Source: Antennarius striatus
Lineage: Eukaryota; Chordata; Actinopteri; Lophiiformes; Antennariidae
Assembly (NCBI RefSeq): GCF_040054535.1
Contig: NC_090796.1
Location: 11,884,001 to 11,948,000 of the forward strand
Direction of reading: 5' to 3'
DNA: 64,000 bases
Below, one piece after another: positions 1-19,712 of this stretch. The notes under the pieces are model-generated. The model was not told where the DNA came from, did not search any database, and saw only the letters and a program-made list of their open reading frames with translations. Position 1 is the stretch's first letter. Each line of letters starts with the position of its first letter. The translations under genes and the position numbers were made by a program.

Positions 1-7137
<7,137 letters not shown>

Positions 7138-8100
7138 GGGCGATGGTGAAAATTGGTGAAAATTGCGATGTGGAGTTCCAGATAGTTTGGAGTGGGTGCA
7201 ACAGGCAGCAGCAGAACCCCAGAAACCTTCATCTACTGAGGCCCTACAGGATGAGAAACCCAGGCACCCTGCAGAGACCAGGGACATGGAATCAAAGAAA
7301 AATCACCAGGATGGACTTAAGCAGCAAATCAAACAACCATATACTGTATTTCAAAATGTCTAAATAATTTGCTGTTTGTGTAAATTATTTCATTTGAATT
7401 AGCTTTCCCTTTTTTTTTTTTTAATTGTACTTGCAACTTGAAACTTCAAGATTAAGAACCATTCAACGTTTGGAAAAAAAAAGTTTATTTGAAATAAAAG
7501 GTATTTACAAAATCAAGCAACATTATATGACCACTGTGAACGTCACAACCGTGAACATCACAGAAGTATTCCTGGAATATTCTTAGAATATAGTAGTTCG
7601 ATTACACAGGAGGTAAAGAAACGACACGGCGATGAGAAAAAAAACGTAATATTATGAGGTTATCGACAGAAAACTGTCGAATCTAAAATAACTATAACGA
7701 TTATGAAAAAAAATCATAATTCATTAATGGCCCAACAATAACAAAGTGCCGTGAATAAACTCACCGTGAGCGGTTCCAGCGTCGTTACAGAGATATTACA
7801 GGTTTATCATGGCTGGTCATTGGCCGTCGGTGAATCTCCGCCTGGCAGGCTGACGGATCCTGGTCCTCCATCCTCCTCCTCCATCCTCCTCCTCCTCCTC
7901 CTGCGCCCCGAGGATGGTTAGCCTTATCCGGATGTAGTGATTGACAAAACGAGGTGAAGGAATTTTAACAGCGATGTGATGAACCTGCTGACTAGGTGAG
8001 GGAGGAGGACGAACGGACGGAACAGCCGACCCACCCACAAAAAAAACAAACAAACAGAGGGCAGCTTCATTTTCTACCCGACTCCGTCCAAGCGGGTGGC
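7138..8100 (-). promoter_or_regulatory. tnks2 5' UTR / promoter region
   Basis: The sequence directly upstream of the tnks2 start stays open in the same frame for about 50 codons back to 7287, with an in-frame ATG there. I chose 7137 because similarity to tankyrase begins there. At 7865-7905 a CCT-rich run (GGA-rich on the coding strand) and GC-rich sequence around 7840-7920 resemble a housekeeping promoter. No TATA box is evident. The exact transcription start and any 5' intron cannot be set from sequence alone. Confidence 0.4.
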
Positions 8101-8235
8101 GCTGCAGACCAACTCAATGTTTACAGCTTCAGACTGCTTCACAGTTCTTACGATAAATTCAGGTTTATCTTTTCTTCTATCGACATGCCTGAATAAATGT
8201 AGTGAGATGAAACAATTTGTAGTTTCAAGTGTATT

Positions 8236-8237
<2 letters not shown>

Positions 8238-8333
<96 letters not shown>
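8238..8333. repeat. (TATC)n microsatellite
   Basis: Pure tetranucleotide repeat of about 96 bp between tnks2 and st6galnac2. No retroposon tail is obvious on either side. Confidence 0.97.
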
Positions 8334-8334
<1 letters not shown>

Positions 8335-8555
8335 CTTACCATCATTATTTAAGTGTTGTTTTCCCCGGAATCACTTAAGAGTAAAAATCTTTTTTATTCG
8401 TCTTGAATGAATTTATCTCAGCGTGTTTATCTTAGAAATTGAAGACCCGCTCCTCCAGTGTGAGTTACGAAAAAATAGAAATCAAGCGCACCCTGAAGCT
8501 GCGGGCTCTGCAGAGTATTACTCTATCTATCGTGCAGCAGGAAGCGCTATGTTTT

Positions 8556-8560
<5 letters not shown>

Positions 8561-8609
<49 letters not shown>
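8561..8609. repeat. (AC)n microsatellite
   Basis: Perfect dinucleotide run of about 49 bp in the tnks2-st6galnac2 intergenic region. Confidence 0.96.
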
Positions 8610-8612
<3 letters not shown>

Positions 8613-8707
8613 AGACTCCAGCACGCCGTCAGTGCACCACGAAAGATAAACAATCACGCACGCCCACGCTCACACCTACAGGCAATTTTTATCGATCAAT
8701 TCACCTG

Positions 8708-8836
8708 AAATGCATGTTTTTAGGAGGTGGGAGGAAGCCGGAGAACCCACGCAGACACGGGGGGAACACGCAAACTCCGCACAAAACAGGACTCGATTTG
8801 GGAACCTCCTGGCTGTGAGGCAACAGCCGGCCGCCC
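8708..8836 (-). mobile_element. tRNA-derived SINE fragment, antisense
   Basis: Read on the minus strand, it contains the 'gttcccccgtgtctgcgtgg' / 'gttctccggcttcctccc' block of a common fish SINE family and the head sequence with a default-box-like 'gcctcacagccagg'. The same family is present on the plus strand at 46601-46770. Confidence 0.65.
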
Positions 8837-9207
8837 CTGATATTTAAGTTGATTTAAAAATGAATGACGATAGTACATATCAATGTAAATACTTTTTGAG
8901 AGCCAACATGTTGATACATAAATTTACCCAGCGAGCAGAGTTGTGGTCAGAGGGTAAATTCCAGCTGTACCCCGTTGGTGCAGTGACCTGTGATCACCAC
9001 TGAGAGTCAGCAGCCTGTCACTCTGTTCAACATCTGATCACTCCTCTGCTTTTCATTGTGATCACATGACTTTTACGTCTTGAATAAATAAGCCATGTGC
9101 GCTGTGATTTAAACATATTTATTTGTGGTACAACATTTCACATTTGTTTTTTGTTTTTTTGACAAATGGCCAAAGTTGTCGTGCATAAATCCGTAACTTG
9201 ACCATTT

Positions 9208-9441
9208 GGGGCGGCAGTGGCTCAGTGGTAGAGCGGGCGCTTGAGCGGGTCGTCCTATGATTCAATATCTTCGGTTCAATTCCCGCCCCAAGAAAAATAC
9301 TCGGGAGGTGTCAGCTCTCCTCCGGAGCACTGCCGAGGCACCCTTGAGCAAGGCGCTGTCCCCTTTACAATTTGCTCATTTGGGGCGCACCAAGAAAGAG
9401 CTGCCCGCCACTCTACCTCCTTTGCATGCCTACAGGCCCCC

Positions 9442-9442
<1 letters not shown>
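9208..9442 (+). mobile_element. tRNA-derived SINE with intact-looking A and B boxes
   Basis: 9208-9290 is tRNA-like: it opens GGGGCGGCAG, has an A-box-like TGGCTCAGTGGTAGAGC and a B-box-like GGTTCAATTCC, and closes TCCCGCCCC, which pairs with the opening. The body continues through 'cccttgagcaaggcgctgtc' and ends in a GT microsatellite. The missing anticodon-arm geometry and the SINE body argue against a functional tRNA gene. Confidence 0.7.

Positions 9443-9524
<82 letters not shown>
9443..9524. repeat. (GT)n microsatellite at SINE end
   Basis: Perfect GT run of about 80 bp, flanked by inverted arms CTACAGGCCCC (left) and GGGGCCTGTAG (right). Confidence 0.96.
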
Positions 9525-9526
<2 letters not shown>

Positions 9527-12012
9527 ACAGGGGCCTGTAGTCACTAATATATGTATGCATTAGTTTGAACCAGTAACTGTGCTTTCATAATTTCCCTTCG
9601 CGATCAAACCAGTATATACAGGTACTGTATATATTAAAAAAAAACCCTTAAAGCTCCTTATTGTGAATCTTTAAATGATCAGCTCATTTAGATCTTAAAA
9701 CATTATCCTCACCATCAGCAAATTCTAAACTCTTCCCATTCCTTCATCCGTAAAAAGGCCTCATCTTACAAACTGGCGGCTGCTCTCTACTGCAGTTATC
9801 ATTTGTTACCACATGCTGCCAGACATTTTGGCAACATTGCAAACCCTGAGTCATGGCTCTGGTAGTTCCCTAAAGCACCCCCCCTCCCCATGCACACACA
9901 CCTCCCCCCCAAACCCCACTTTACAGCCGTCTTTCTCATTGTCTTGTGGAGTTCTTAGTTCTTACACATGGGGGAAGATACAGAAGAAGGAAGGTAAGAT
10001 GAATCTGCTCTCTAAAGTGTTACTTCACAGAGAGAAAGGGAGATAGAGAGGCCCTGCATTCCAGAACGTCTTTCATCCTCCTGGGGACGACTTTTTTTTA
10101 TAAATGTAATTTACTACATGCAACAAAGAGCAAAAAAAGAAGAAGAAGATAATGGGTTACTGGAGTTGTTTCAAGCATATTTATTGGCTGACCAACTTTA
10201 TATATACGTGTGTGTTTGTGTGTGTACACGTGTGTATATGCACACACGTGTGTCAGTAATGACAGGGAAAATGCAGGGTCTTGTGATGTACATGTTTGTG
10301 CTTGTTGTGTTGTTTTCACAAGAATATGTTTGTCTTTGGAGGAGTTTCCAAAAAAGGATTTTACCTACCGGTAAGTTTTCCGTTACATATCACTGTCTTC
10401 CTGGTAATTTATAGTAAACTATGGTATAATACCAACAAGCTAAAATGACAAACCAAAAAAGAACAGCCCGACACGATGAGATGGGATCAGTTTCTTTTAT
10501 GCAGAAAAGTTCTTCTGTTACACATTGTAAAAAATATGTTCCAGTATTTCAGATGTGTGGACCATTTTGTCCGGAAATGTATTGATCTAATATGACACCA
10601 AAGTAAATTTTAAATACAGGTAAACATATTCCCTGATTTGTGCTCCTTTGGTTTCTTTTCCCTCTGCTTCTGTCCTACAACATGTATTCATTGGTATTGG
10701 TACAATAAAATAAAGGTTATCTGAATAAGTTAATGCAGCAATGTCTTTGAGAATGTGATGCTACAGCACTCCCCACCTTTGAGATGGATGGCAACAATAA
10801 ATTTTCACAAACTTAATGACCCTTCATGTTCACAGCTGAGAGGCGAGTCCAGGCATTGCAGCTGAATAAAGCCGGTCGTCATCCATGAGGTGGAAACCTT
10901 GCTAAAATTTTCCCTTCAGTCATAATGCTTCAACCCAACTTGTGATTCACATTAAAAGGCATTGCAAGTCCACTAGAGTCCACACAGTGTTCTCATCACA
11001 GTGTGGTACAAACAAAATAAAAGCACACACTTGTGTGCCTAAAAAACACAACTTAAGAACACAGAAAAATAAGTTAAGTCCCTTCAACAAATTTTTGATT
11101 CACATATCCCAGTGAGTTTTAAGTTCTGTGTTACACAGAGTAAAATATAGAAATGCAGACAGACTTGCATCACAGAAAATAATCTTGGGAAATGTCAGAA
11201 TAAACCCTCACCACTGCCAGCAGTGCTCTAACTGTCTATTTAGGGAGGAGTGACAGGATATTTTAAGCAAGTGGCCATTTCAATTGCCATATTGTTCCTT
11301 GCCAACACTGTATCACACAAATAAACTGAGTACAACCCACTCATGATTTTGGTGATTTGCATGTTCTAAACCACCAAAAGGGTGAATGGTATCTTTTGTT
11401 TTTCACTTTTAAATACCATTTTTTAATTGTAGCTGGAATATAATGTTGGTGACACAGAAGAAACCAGCAGGAATGAAATAGACATCATGACAGCAGCGGA
11501 GGACATAAACAGGAGTGTAATGCTTTGGTCAGCTTAGATTGTCCCTTCAAAGTCAGAACTCAAGCATGATGGAGTTTATCAGGTGTAGCATTTACTCTAT
11601 TCACTACTTTTAGCATGATAACCTCTTCTCACTAGCAAAGCAGCTTACCATAAATTTAATGAATATCGAATGGTTACTAAAATATTACTGACTAAACTGA
11701 AACGATCAGTTGCAGAACCAACACTGAGTTTGTTTTTAACCGAGATAAATGCAATTGCAAATCACAAAAAAACATGATTCCTGGGAGACTTGAATTAATT
11801 TGTGTTAGAAACACAATTCCCACAAATAAGATGTCCAATCTGAACAATAACAGTAAATGTCCATTTGTTTCCCTCAAAAGAAAACCTCTGCTACTTTTCC
11901 GTTTTTCTCAACTTGGGAGCCACTGGTGATCAGTTCTGAAGGGCAGGGTCTTCATTTTTCTATAACCGTGTCAAGCGGAAACAAGATGATGTCATTACGG
12001 GTCGACAGGACT
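9525..12012. other. Intergenic / st6galnac2 3' flank, no gene seen
   Basis: A+T-rich sequence with short C-rich runs (about 9880-9925) and an alternating purine-pyrimidine stretch (about 10205-10250). The short ORFs have no family resemblance. The st6galnac2 3' UTR presumably occupies the right part. A variant ATTAAA on the minus strand at 11655-11660 is a weak candidate poly(A) signal. Confidence 0.45.
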
Positions 12013-15000
12013 TCACTTGTGCATGTAGAGTTGTATAAGTCCAGCCTGGTGAAGCTGCTGCCACAAAGTCATTTCCATACGCAGGTCGTGATTGATGAAG
12101 AACCCCACGGGGCGGTAGGTGCTGTCGTAGTAGTGGTCAGAGTAGTTCCTGTAGTCTGGGGTCATGAAGCCATAAGCGCTCACCTTCACCAAAAGAGAAA
12201 ACACAAAAGCTACAGTTGTGGATGGGAATGTCCAAAAGACTTTCCAGTATTTACGCTTTTTGGGGAACAAAAAAAGTTTGAATTGCGTGAATCCTTCTCA
12301 TATTGTTTTAATTACACAAAAAAGTTCCGACAGTGACGTGCTGTGGAGCTGAGGTGATCTGCAGGTTATCCGATACGTAGATCCTACAATTCACACGACA
12401 AAGAACACATTCATATTTCCTGAGTGCACTGTTACAGAGCAGAGACAGTCACCACCGCTCGAAGAATTGAAATAATCTCATCCGGAAGAGAAGCATTAAA
12501 AGAAAGGGCAACTGATTGTAAATAAAGATGATTCCCACCTTGTCACAAGTGTGCAGCGCAGCCAGCAGCATCACAGCTCCTGTAGACGGACGATAGATGT
12601 CCTTATATTTGGTTTTCAGAGCATTGGAACGAAGGAATCTGACAAAAAGAGATTGCACAACAGGTCATCAATGAATCTTTCTCTTGAAGGAAAAAGAAGT
12701 TCATCACCAATATGGAATTTCTCATATGTAGAAGTCTTCTTCTGCCCTCTGTCAGGCTGTGGGAACTTCCCAACCCAAGCTATTTGAAATGTAAGCTGCG
12801 CTTTTCATTCCGTTCACCTGATCTCCACATAAAAAGCTCACCTGTTTCTGAGGTAACGGATGAAATCCGGGTGGTACATCTTCAGCCTTTCTGCTGACAC
12901 ATCCTTTCCAAAGTACTTCAGTGGACTGGAAAGAAAATGCAACGTTACAACAGTAATCACATGGTCATAATGTTCATTTAAAGTACAATTAGTGGATAGG
13001 AGCTCATGGCAATGTGATGTTTTTTGACCTTGAAATCTGTCATCATTATGAAAATCTGTCAGACGTACTCTTTGGCATACTCAGGTCCTCTCTCTACTGG
13101 GGCGTGCATGACAGCAGCTTTCATCAGCAGATAATCCCGATCATGATCTGGCAGAAAAATATATCTTGTTTCCTGTTGGATGACAGCAGAACGTTTAATT
13201 CTTTTCTTTCCGAGTTGAAGTACTCTTTTGTAAAAGAACTTTCCAATTTGTCACCTCACCTTAGAGATGGGTGGTCCACTGTATCCAACGCCTGCGTAAC
13301 TCCTCAGAGAGTTCATCAGTGTGTTGGTGGAGAACGTGTAATGCGTGGTCCGAGATCCTACGTCCTGTTCAAAGCCCTTAATGATTGCCCCGTTGGTCCT
13401 GAAGTATCAACAAACATAAATAAAAACACTCAAACATGAAGAATGAACCTCTTAAAGATGATTTAATTTACATGTAATACAAACTTGCTTTTCTTATACC
13501 ACTTGTTGCACCATCTGCAGTGTTGCTTGTCATGCTGCTAGTTTACTGGAGTTTTAAAACTCATGCGTTGTTTGTTTGTTTGTACCAATATTAGTGAGTA
13601 CTTTATTATATTTTGCTTAAGGACTTGCTTTGTTCCTTTTGAACATGAGCTCTTTTACAAGCATTTCATCACATAGAATTTCAATGATACTGAATGATAC
13701 CCCCAGACGAGGATTAAATTAGCTTTTCACCTGATCCAAGAAATGGTAATATGGTTTTAATTGCCAGGGTAAATTTTTTATCGAATGTGGAAATGCAGGA
13801 ATGTGGATTACTTACAATCCATGAGTCAATATCTACCTGAAAACATAGTGATGATTGTCGATTTCTTTCCCTTTCCTTGAATCTTTCAGTATCCCACCGT
13901 TCCCCACCACAGCACATTGGATACAGTCAGTTTTATTGCTGCGCTCCTTCCAGTCATCCAACATCTGCCAGTTAGCAGAAGAGTTGAGGAGAGAAAGTGT
14001 CTCCACTAGAGCTGTTGACACAGAAAAACATTCATCTGGATTATTTATCTCATTCTCAAAGGACTTTTAAGTTTAAAGTTTAATGACAAGAACAACACCC
14101 AATTGCTGCACCAGCAACGAATGCGGGTGCAAAAACAAGAAGGTGCAGTTAAGGTAAGATCATGACCGAGGTGAAGCACATGCCCCCATAAATAATTGCT
14201 GTATACAAAACAATTCTGCATGATCCTTCGACTGTCTGTAAAAAAAAAAATTCTAAGCTTTAGATGACTGGTCTGTAACTTATTTGGACATCCTTCAAGG
14301 CAATAGAGTGCTTTCACAATGCACAAACTACAGACTTGATCTGTAACAGACATTTACAGCAGTTTGTAGACTCTTTAATCATAGCAACCAAAATGCATGA
14401 GGACTCAGAGGTGTTTATGCTGGAGATGCATGCTAAGCCCACAAAAATAGAATCATGGTTCTTTTCTTAGCACTGTCAACAGCAACATGTTTTTATGCTC
14501 GGAACTCCAGCGACTCATGTCAAAGTGCCACAGTCAAGGGTTTGGATAGAACAGAGGAAAAAAAAGTGGAGGAAATGAGCTGTGTTCAAGATGTCTGAAA
14601 GGAAGACAGGAAGAAAACATACAGATCAATAAATACAAAAAAAATACTGTAAATAATTTTTTAAAAGGAAATAAGACAACATACTTGTATAATCGACACC
14701 TCCCCAGCCATGTGCCCCTGGATACTGGCTCAGACGCTGGTGTTGCTCTGGAGTGACATGTTTTGCCCACTGCAGGACTGGAATGTGTTTCAGATATTTC
14801 CTACCAAATTCAGTTTCCGTGATCCGACTTCTGATACTTTTCGGGCAGTCCTGGTGGAGAGCAGATAACGCAGGCATGTTATCATCAGACCACAAACACG
14901 AAGTCTTATCTCCATTCTGTGAATATGTGTCCCACATGATGGCTACGAAGCCAGCGTTGTTTGTTAAAGTTGAACTTCAGGATATCACTGGAGGCAATTA

Positions 15001-18000
15001 ACTTGCAACTGCATTGTCAACAAGACTTCTTCTTCTTCTTTTCCTTTCGGCATTTTCCCTTCAGGGGTCGCCACAGTGAATCAATTGCTTCCATCTAACC
15101 CTGTCCTCTGCATCCTCTTCTCTCACACCAACTACCTTCATGTCTTCCCTCATTACATCCATAAACCTCCTCTTTGGTCTTCCTCTAGGCCTCCTGCCTG
15201 GCAGTTCAAAAGTCAGCATCTTTCTACCAATATATTCATTATCTCTCCTCTGGAAATCCAAACCATCTCAGTCTGGCCTCTCTGACTTTATCTCCAGAAC
15301 CTCTAACATGTGCTGTCCCTCTGATGTACTCATTCCTGATCCTATCCTTCCTGGTCACTCCCAAAGAGAACCTCAGCATCTTCCTCTCTGCTACCTCCAG
15401 CTCTGCCTCCTGTCTTTTCCTCAGTGACACTGTCTCTAGACCAAACAACATTGCTGGTCTCACCACAGTTTTGTACACCTTTCCTTTCATTTCAGCTGAA
15501 ACTCTTCTATCACACATCACACCTGACACTTTTCTCCACCCGTTCCATCCTGCCTGGACACGCTTCTTCACCTCTTTTCCACACTCTCCATTGCTCTGGA
15601 CTGTTGACCCTAAGTACTTAAAATCCTCCACCTTCTTGATCTCTTCTCCCTGTAACCTCACTCTTCCACTTGGGTCCCTCTCATTCACACACATGTACTC
15701 TGTCTTACTGGAGCTAATCTTCATTCCTCTCCTTTCCAGGACAAACCTCCACCTCTCTAGCTTCTCCTCCACCTGTTCCCTGCTCTCACTACAGATCACA
15801 ATGTCATCTGCAAACATCATAGTCCATGGAGATTCCTGTCTAACCTCGTCTGTCAGCCTGTCCATCACCATAGCGAACAAGAAGGGGCTCAGAACTGATC
15901 CCTGATGCAGTCCCACCTCCACCTTGAACTCCTCTGTCACACCTACAGCACACCTCACCACTGTCTTACAGTCCTCATACATGTCCTGCACCGCTCTAAC
16001 ATACTTCTCTGCCACTCCAGACTTCCTCATACAATACCACAGTTCCTCTCTGGGCACCCTGTCATAAGCTCTCTCCAGATCTACAAAAAACACAATGCAG
16101 CTCCCTCTGGCCTTCTCTGTACTTCTCTATCAACATCCTCAAAGCAAATACTGCATCTGTAGTACTCTTTGTTGGCATGAAACCATACTGCTGCTCACAA
16201 ATGCTCACTTCTGCCCTTAGTCTAGCTTCCACTACTCTTTCCCATTACTTCATTATATGGCTCAACAGCTTTATTCCTCTGTAGTTGCCACAACTCTGCA
16301 CATCTCCCTTGTTCTTAAAAATGGGCACCACCACACTTCTCCTCCATTCCTAAGGCATCTTCTCACTATCTAAGATCCTGTTGAACAACCCAGTCAGAAA
16401 CTCTACTGCCAACTCTCCTAGACACTTACAAACCTCTACAGGTATATCATCAGGACCGACTGCCTTTCCACTCTTCATCCTCTTCAATGCCCTCCTCACT
16501 TCATTCTGACTAATCTTTGTTACTTCCTTGTCCACAACAGTCGCCTCTTCTAGTCTTTGTTCTCTCTCAACTTACTCATTAGATTTAGACTTACTTACAT
16601 TAGGTTACATTTACATATTTTTCTAATGCATATCATATAAAAGCACATTTGGGAAAATGTCTCTTGTTCAATTGATGATCTGCTCCAGTTCTCTGCGGAA
16701 TGATTTATCAATTCAGTTTTAGTGCAGGTTCTTGTGCAACAGATCAAAATGACTAAAGTGACAGCCTTTATAAAGCCAGATCAGTCCAAAGTACAGCGTG
16801 TCCATTGCAGATTCACATGATTGTGGCATATGGAAGCATTATTATATTCAGTACTCTAAACACTGTCATGAGACGTTCAAAGACCATGAGGCGCATTGTT
16901 TTCAATCCTATCTTGTGTCCGTCGCCCTTGTCCTGCATTTCTCTCAGCACAAGAAAAGAATTAATCTTTCATGACACATTCAGGAAACTGGAAGCAAGAG
17001 GGAGGAATGGAGCAAGGCTCTAGGCTGAGACGTAATTCTATTTTCTACAAAACATTCACTGGGAAGACAGACCCACCCAGTACACTTGTGGCAGCCGCCC
17101 CATGAATGCAGCCTGATGAAAGCCAGAAGTGTTCTGGTCTCCACAAATGTATGGGTTGATGTCACATGACTGGCATCACAGCCTCAGAAGGTTTTAAAGA
17201 TGACATCTGTTACACTCTGTGTTGACACTGTTCTATCCATCATCATGAATACTGTTCTCTTGTCACTTAATTTTAATACATTGTCATTTATTTCATGGAA
17301 AAATATTTGATATTTAAAGATTATGCAATGTTCTTAGATGTTGTATGGTTTAATTTTTTTTACCACACCCAAGGAGGTAATTTTTTTACTTTTACCAGGA
17401 ATTCACAAAGGCTTTTTATTGAAACTCAGCGGGAGGGTTGATCTTATTAAGTCTCTGTTACCGGTAAATGACGGAGAGGACCTGGATCCAGGGATTTATA
17501 ACGTTTTTGAGCAATTCAAGACAGTGTTGTTCAAAAACTACAACAAGCCAAGAGGCATATGATCTAATCACACTTCCTATAGTCAGAATGAAATCCGCAG
17601 TTTGTTATGTGTTTGAGGTTAGGCCTAACTACTAACCTAAGCTGCAAATCTGCATGTTAGCAAACAGAAACTAAGTTTCATAGCCATTCTTTATAACATG
17701 CTCATATTGTTTTTTTGCATAGTAGCACATTCTTAGTTATATAGTACCTCAGTTGCATATTTTAACAATAAAAAAAAAAATATATAAGTAATAAACATGA
17801 ATGCTTTCATGCTGTTAATATTTACCCAGCTAACCTGTAAAATATAGCAGTAAATAAGTATTACAATTTTTAAAAAAAGACATTAACTGAACTTTAACAG
17901 GCCTATCCTTCAAACTAATTCATAAAGACATCTACACACAGACCTTCTACGTACATATAGAGGTTTTGAGGAACAGGCTATATTCCGGAACGACACAACT

Positions 18001-19712
18001 CACTGTTTGTGGTGGGATATCTTCACTCATGTAAGTGTCTCCGATGAAAGGAGGGTCTGTGGGCCTGGCTGTGGGTCGACCAAGCTTCGGCGGGGTGCTT
18101 TCGGAACCAGCCCTGGTTTTACTCACACCATAAGACCTGGAACCGGACTTTGACACATCCAGGACATTGTCGTTTGCTGGTTTGTGCTCAGTGCTTTTGG
18201 ATGTTTGAGTCTTTAAAACATGAGTGTCACGTGTGTGTTCATGAATGACTGTGAGCTCTGGGTGAAAGGTGGAGGCATATTGCGGACGGGTCTCCTCGTC
18301 ATCATTACCCTTTCTGTCAAGAGGCTCCTCGGAGTCTCGTGAGTTGCTGTGGAAGACGACAGAACAGGATTTGGCGGTGAGCCCAGCAAGTCACCGTTGG
18401 CTGTAAATCATACGAAAGGTTTTTTCTCTGCATATAAACAGCTGCTTTTGTGATGAGGGTCGGATGAGAAGATTGATACTACACTCATGTCTGTTCAGCA
18501 ACCTACTGGAGACAGAAGCTATATTAGCCTAGCATGAAGGAGATATGACAAATATAAGTATCTGAAGGTGGGTTTTGAAAATGTAAGGAGTGTTAAACCA
18601 AAAACAGGAAAAAAGGTAAAATCACAAGTAAATGAGCATCAGAAATACTATTTATTACTTTAAGTTTTGCCCCATTGCTTTTTTCATAAGACAAAACAAT
18701 TTAATAAAAAATTTGAATTGTGTTTCAAGAAAATTTACCTTTAAATTTTATGTATCTGCACGAACCAGTAAAAAATATGAGTATAAAAAGGAGCTACAGC
18801 AAAAAGGCAAACAAGATATTCAAATTGCTGTTTATTTCTGAGCTTTCAGATTAAATAACAGCAAGATCACAAGATCCACATGCCCTAATTTAACATTTAA
18901 TGTTTGAAACAGATCTTTGTGAAACAGTCACGTTTTCCGCTTTTTCTCCCCATCCTAATGCATCTTATCTGACCGTGTTAGCTTTTAAACCTGGAGCGTT
19001 GCCTATTCTAACAAAGCTTATGTTTCACAGACGCGTGTAAGAGACCACCTCTGGTGAAATAAGTCCAGAAGCTTTTTTTTTTTTCTCATTAGTGCAGCTG
19101 GAGCACTGTGTGGCTCCTTTGTTGAATCCACAATGATACAGCCTGAAGGAAAATAAATGCTGGTCACAAAAAAAAGTGGAACTTTTCAGACTTTAACCCT
19201 TCAATCCCGTTTTACTGCCGAATAAGGGTAGACTGGAATAAAGTGATTCAGGTAATTTGAAAACTTGAGGATTAATCTGAAACAACATTGAAATGTAAAA
19301 CTGTTGTTGGCCAGTCGTTTTATTTTGAGAGTGTTTTACACTATACTGAATTATCCAAACAGAATGTGTAACCTATTTTTAACAAATAATCTCCTAGCCA
19401 CGAATGTCTGATCATTCATTGACCTAAGAGTGATTGGCTTTCAGCTTTAGGCTTTCAAGTAATAAAAAGTCAGATTTTGATATCCATTGTCTTGTTTAAA
19501 AACACTTTAATTAACCTGTTATTACAGCACATTAAATAAATACTACGGAGTTCCTTCGCTCACCTGCTCATTCCCAGTGTGAAACTGTGGAGGTGTTTCA
19601 GGGGCACTGTGGGCCAGGACAGAGGTCTCTCCAGGTTCACACACAGGACGTAGATGCACAGCAGCGAGCCGACGGTCAACACGCCGAGCACCAGACTCCT
19701 TTGGAGAGCCAT
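12013..19712 (-). CDS. st6galnac2: Alpha-N-acetylgalactosaminide alpha-2,6-sialyltransferase 2-like
   Basis: Coding exons: 19712-19564, 18346-18004, 14850-14685, 14011-13837, 13398-13260, 13172-13069, 12925-12842, 12638-12539, 12183-12013. They sum to 1,431 nt, 476 residues plus stop, with all phases matching. The enzyme adds alpha-2,6 sialic acid to O-linked GalNAc in the Golgi. Residues about 7-25 form the signal anchor of a type II membrane protein, and a Ser/Thr/Pro-rich stem follows to about 170. The L-sialylmotif [10 protein letters not shown] is near residue 253, the S-motif PSTGAVMLL near 402, and a VS-motif-like [11 protein letters not shown] near 453. It is closer to ST6GALNAC2 ([19 protein letters not shown]-like YHPDF) than ST6GALNAC1, but the stem is longer than in human ST6GALNAC2 (374 residues). 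Exon 3 begins after CTCTCCACCAG at 14850; open frame upstream of it is intron. Confidence 0.9.
15027..16580 (-). mobile_element. 5'-truncated non-LTR retrotransposon (LINE), RT C-terminal half
   Basis: The minus strand encodes a reverse-transcriptase fragment in three broken pieces: 16535-16350 ([15 protein letters not shown], an RT fingers motif), 16093-15239 ([29 protein letters not shown], and the catalytic [10 protein letters not shown]), and 15261-15061 ([14 protein letters not shown]). The 16100-16350 stretch is frame-disrupted. The 3' end reads CACTGTGGCGACCCCTGAAG, typical of a widespread fish LINE. It looks RTE-like or L2-like from memory; clade not established. The element sits in st6galnac2 intron 2. 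No endonuclease or ORF1 is present, so it is dead and 5'-truncated. Confidence 0.88.
16581..18003. other. st6galnac2 intron 2, remainder
   Basis: A+T-rich intron sequence between the LINE and exon 2. No gene or recognisable repeat beyond short A/T runs. Confidence 0.5.
18347..19563. other. st6galnac2 intron 1
   Basis: About 1.2 kb with no feature I can support. A second possible acceptor at about 18395 is excluded because it brings an in-frame stop. Confidence 0.5.

Noticed and set aside
9208..9290. Functional tRNA gene
   Set aside because: The tRNA-like segment runs straight into a SINE body and lacks a clean cloverleaf with a plausible anticodon arm.
11857..12336. 159-codon plus-strand ORF
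   Set aside because: Antisense to the last st6galnac2 exon, whose minus-strand translation has clear sialyltransferase similarity.
14851..14937. Open frame upstream of st6galnac2 exon 3 ([10 protein letters not shown]...) as coding
   Set aside because: No acceptor there matches the phase of exon 2. The acceptor CTCTCCACCAG at 14850 does, and joins directly to the DCPKS motif.
15324..15905. 193-codon plus-strand ORF as a gene
   Set aside because: It is antisense to the LINE reverse transcriptase on the minus strand.
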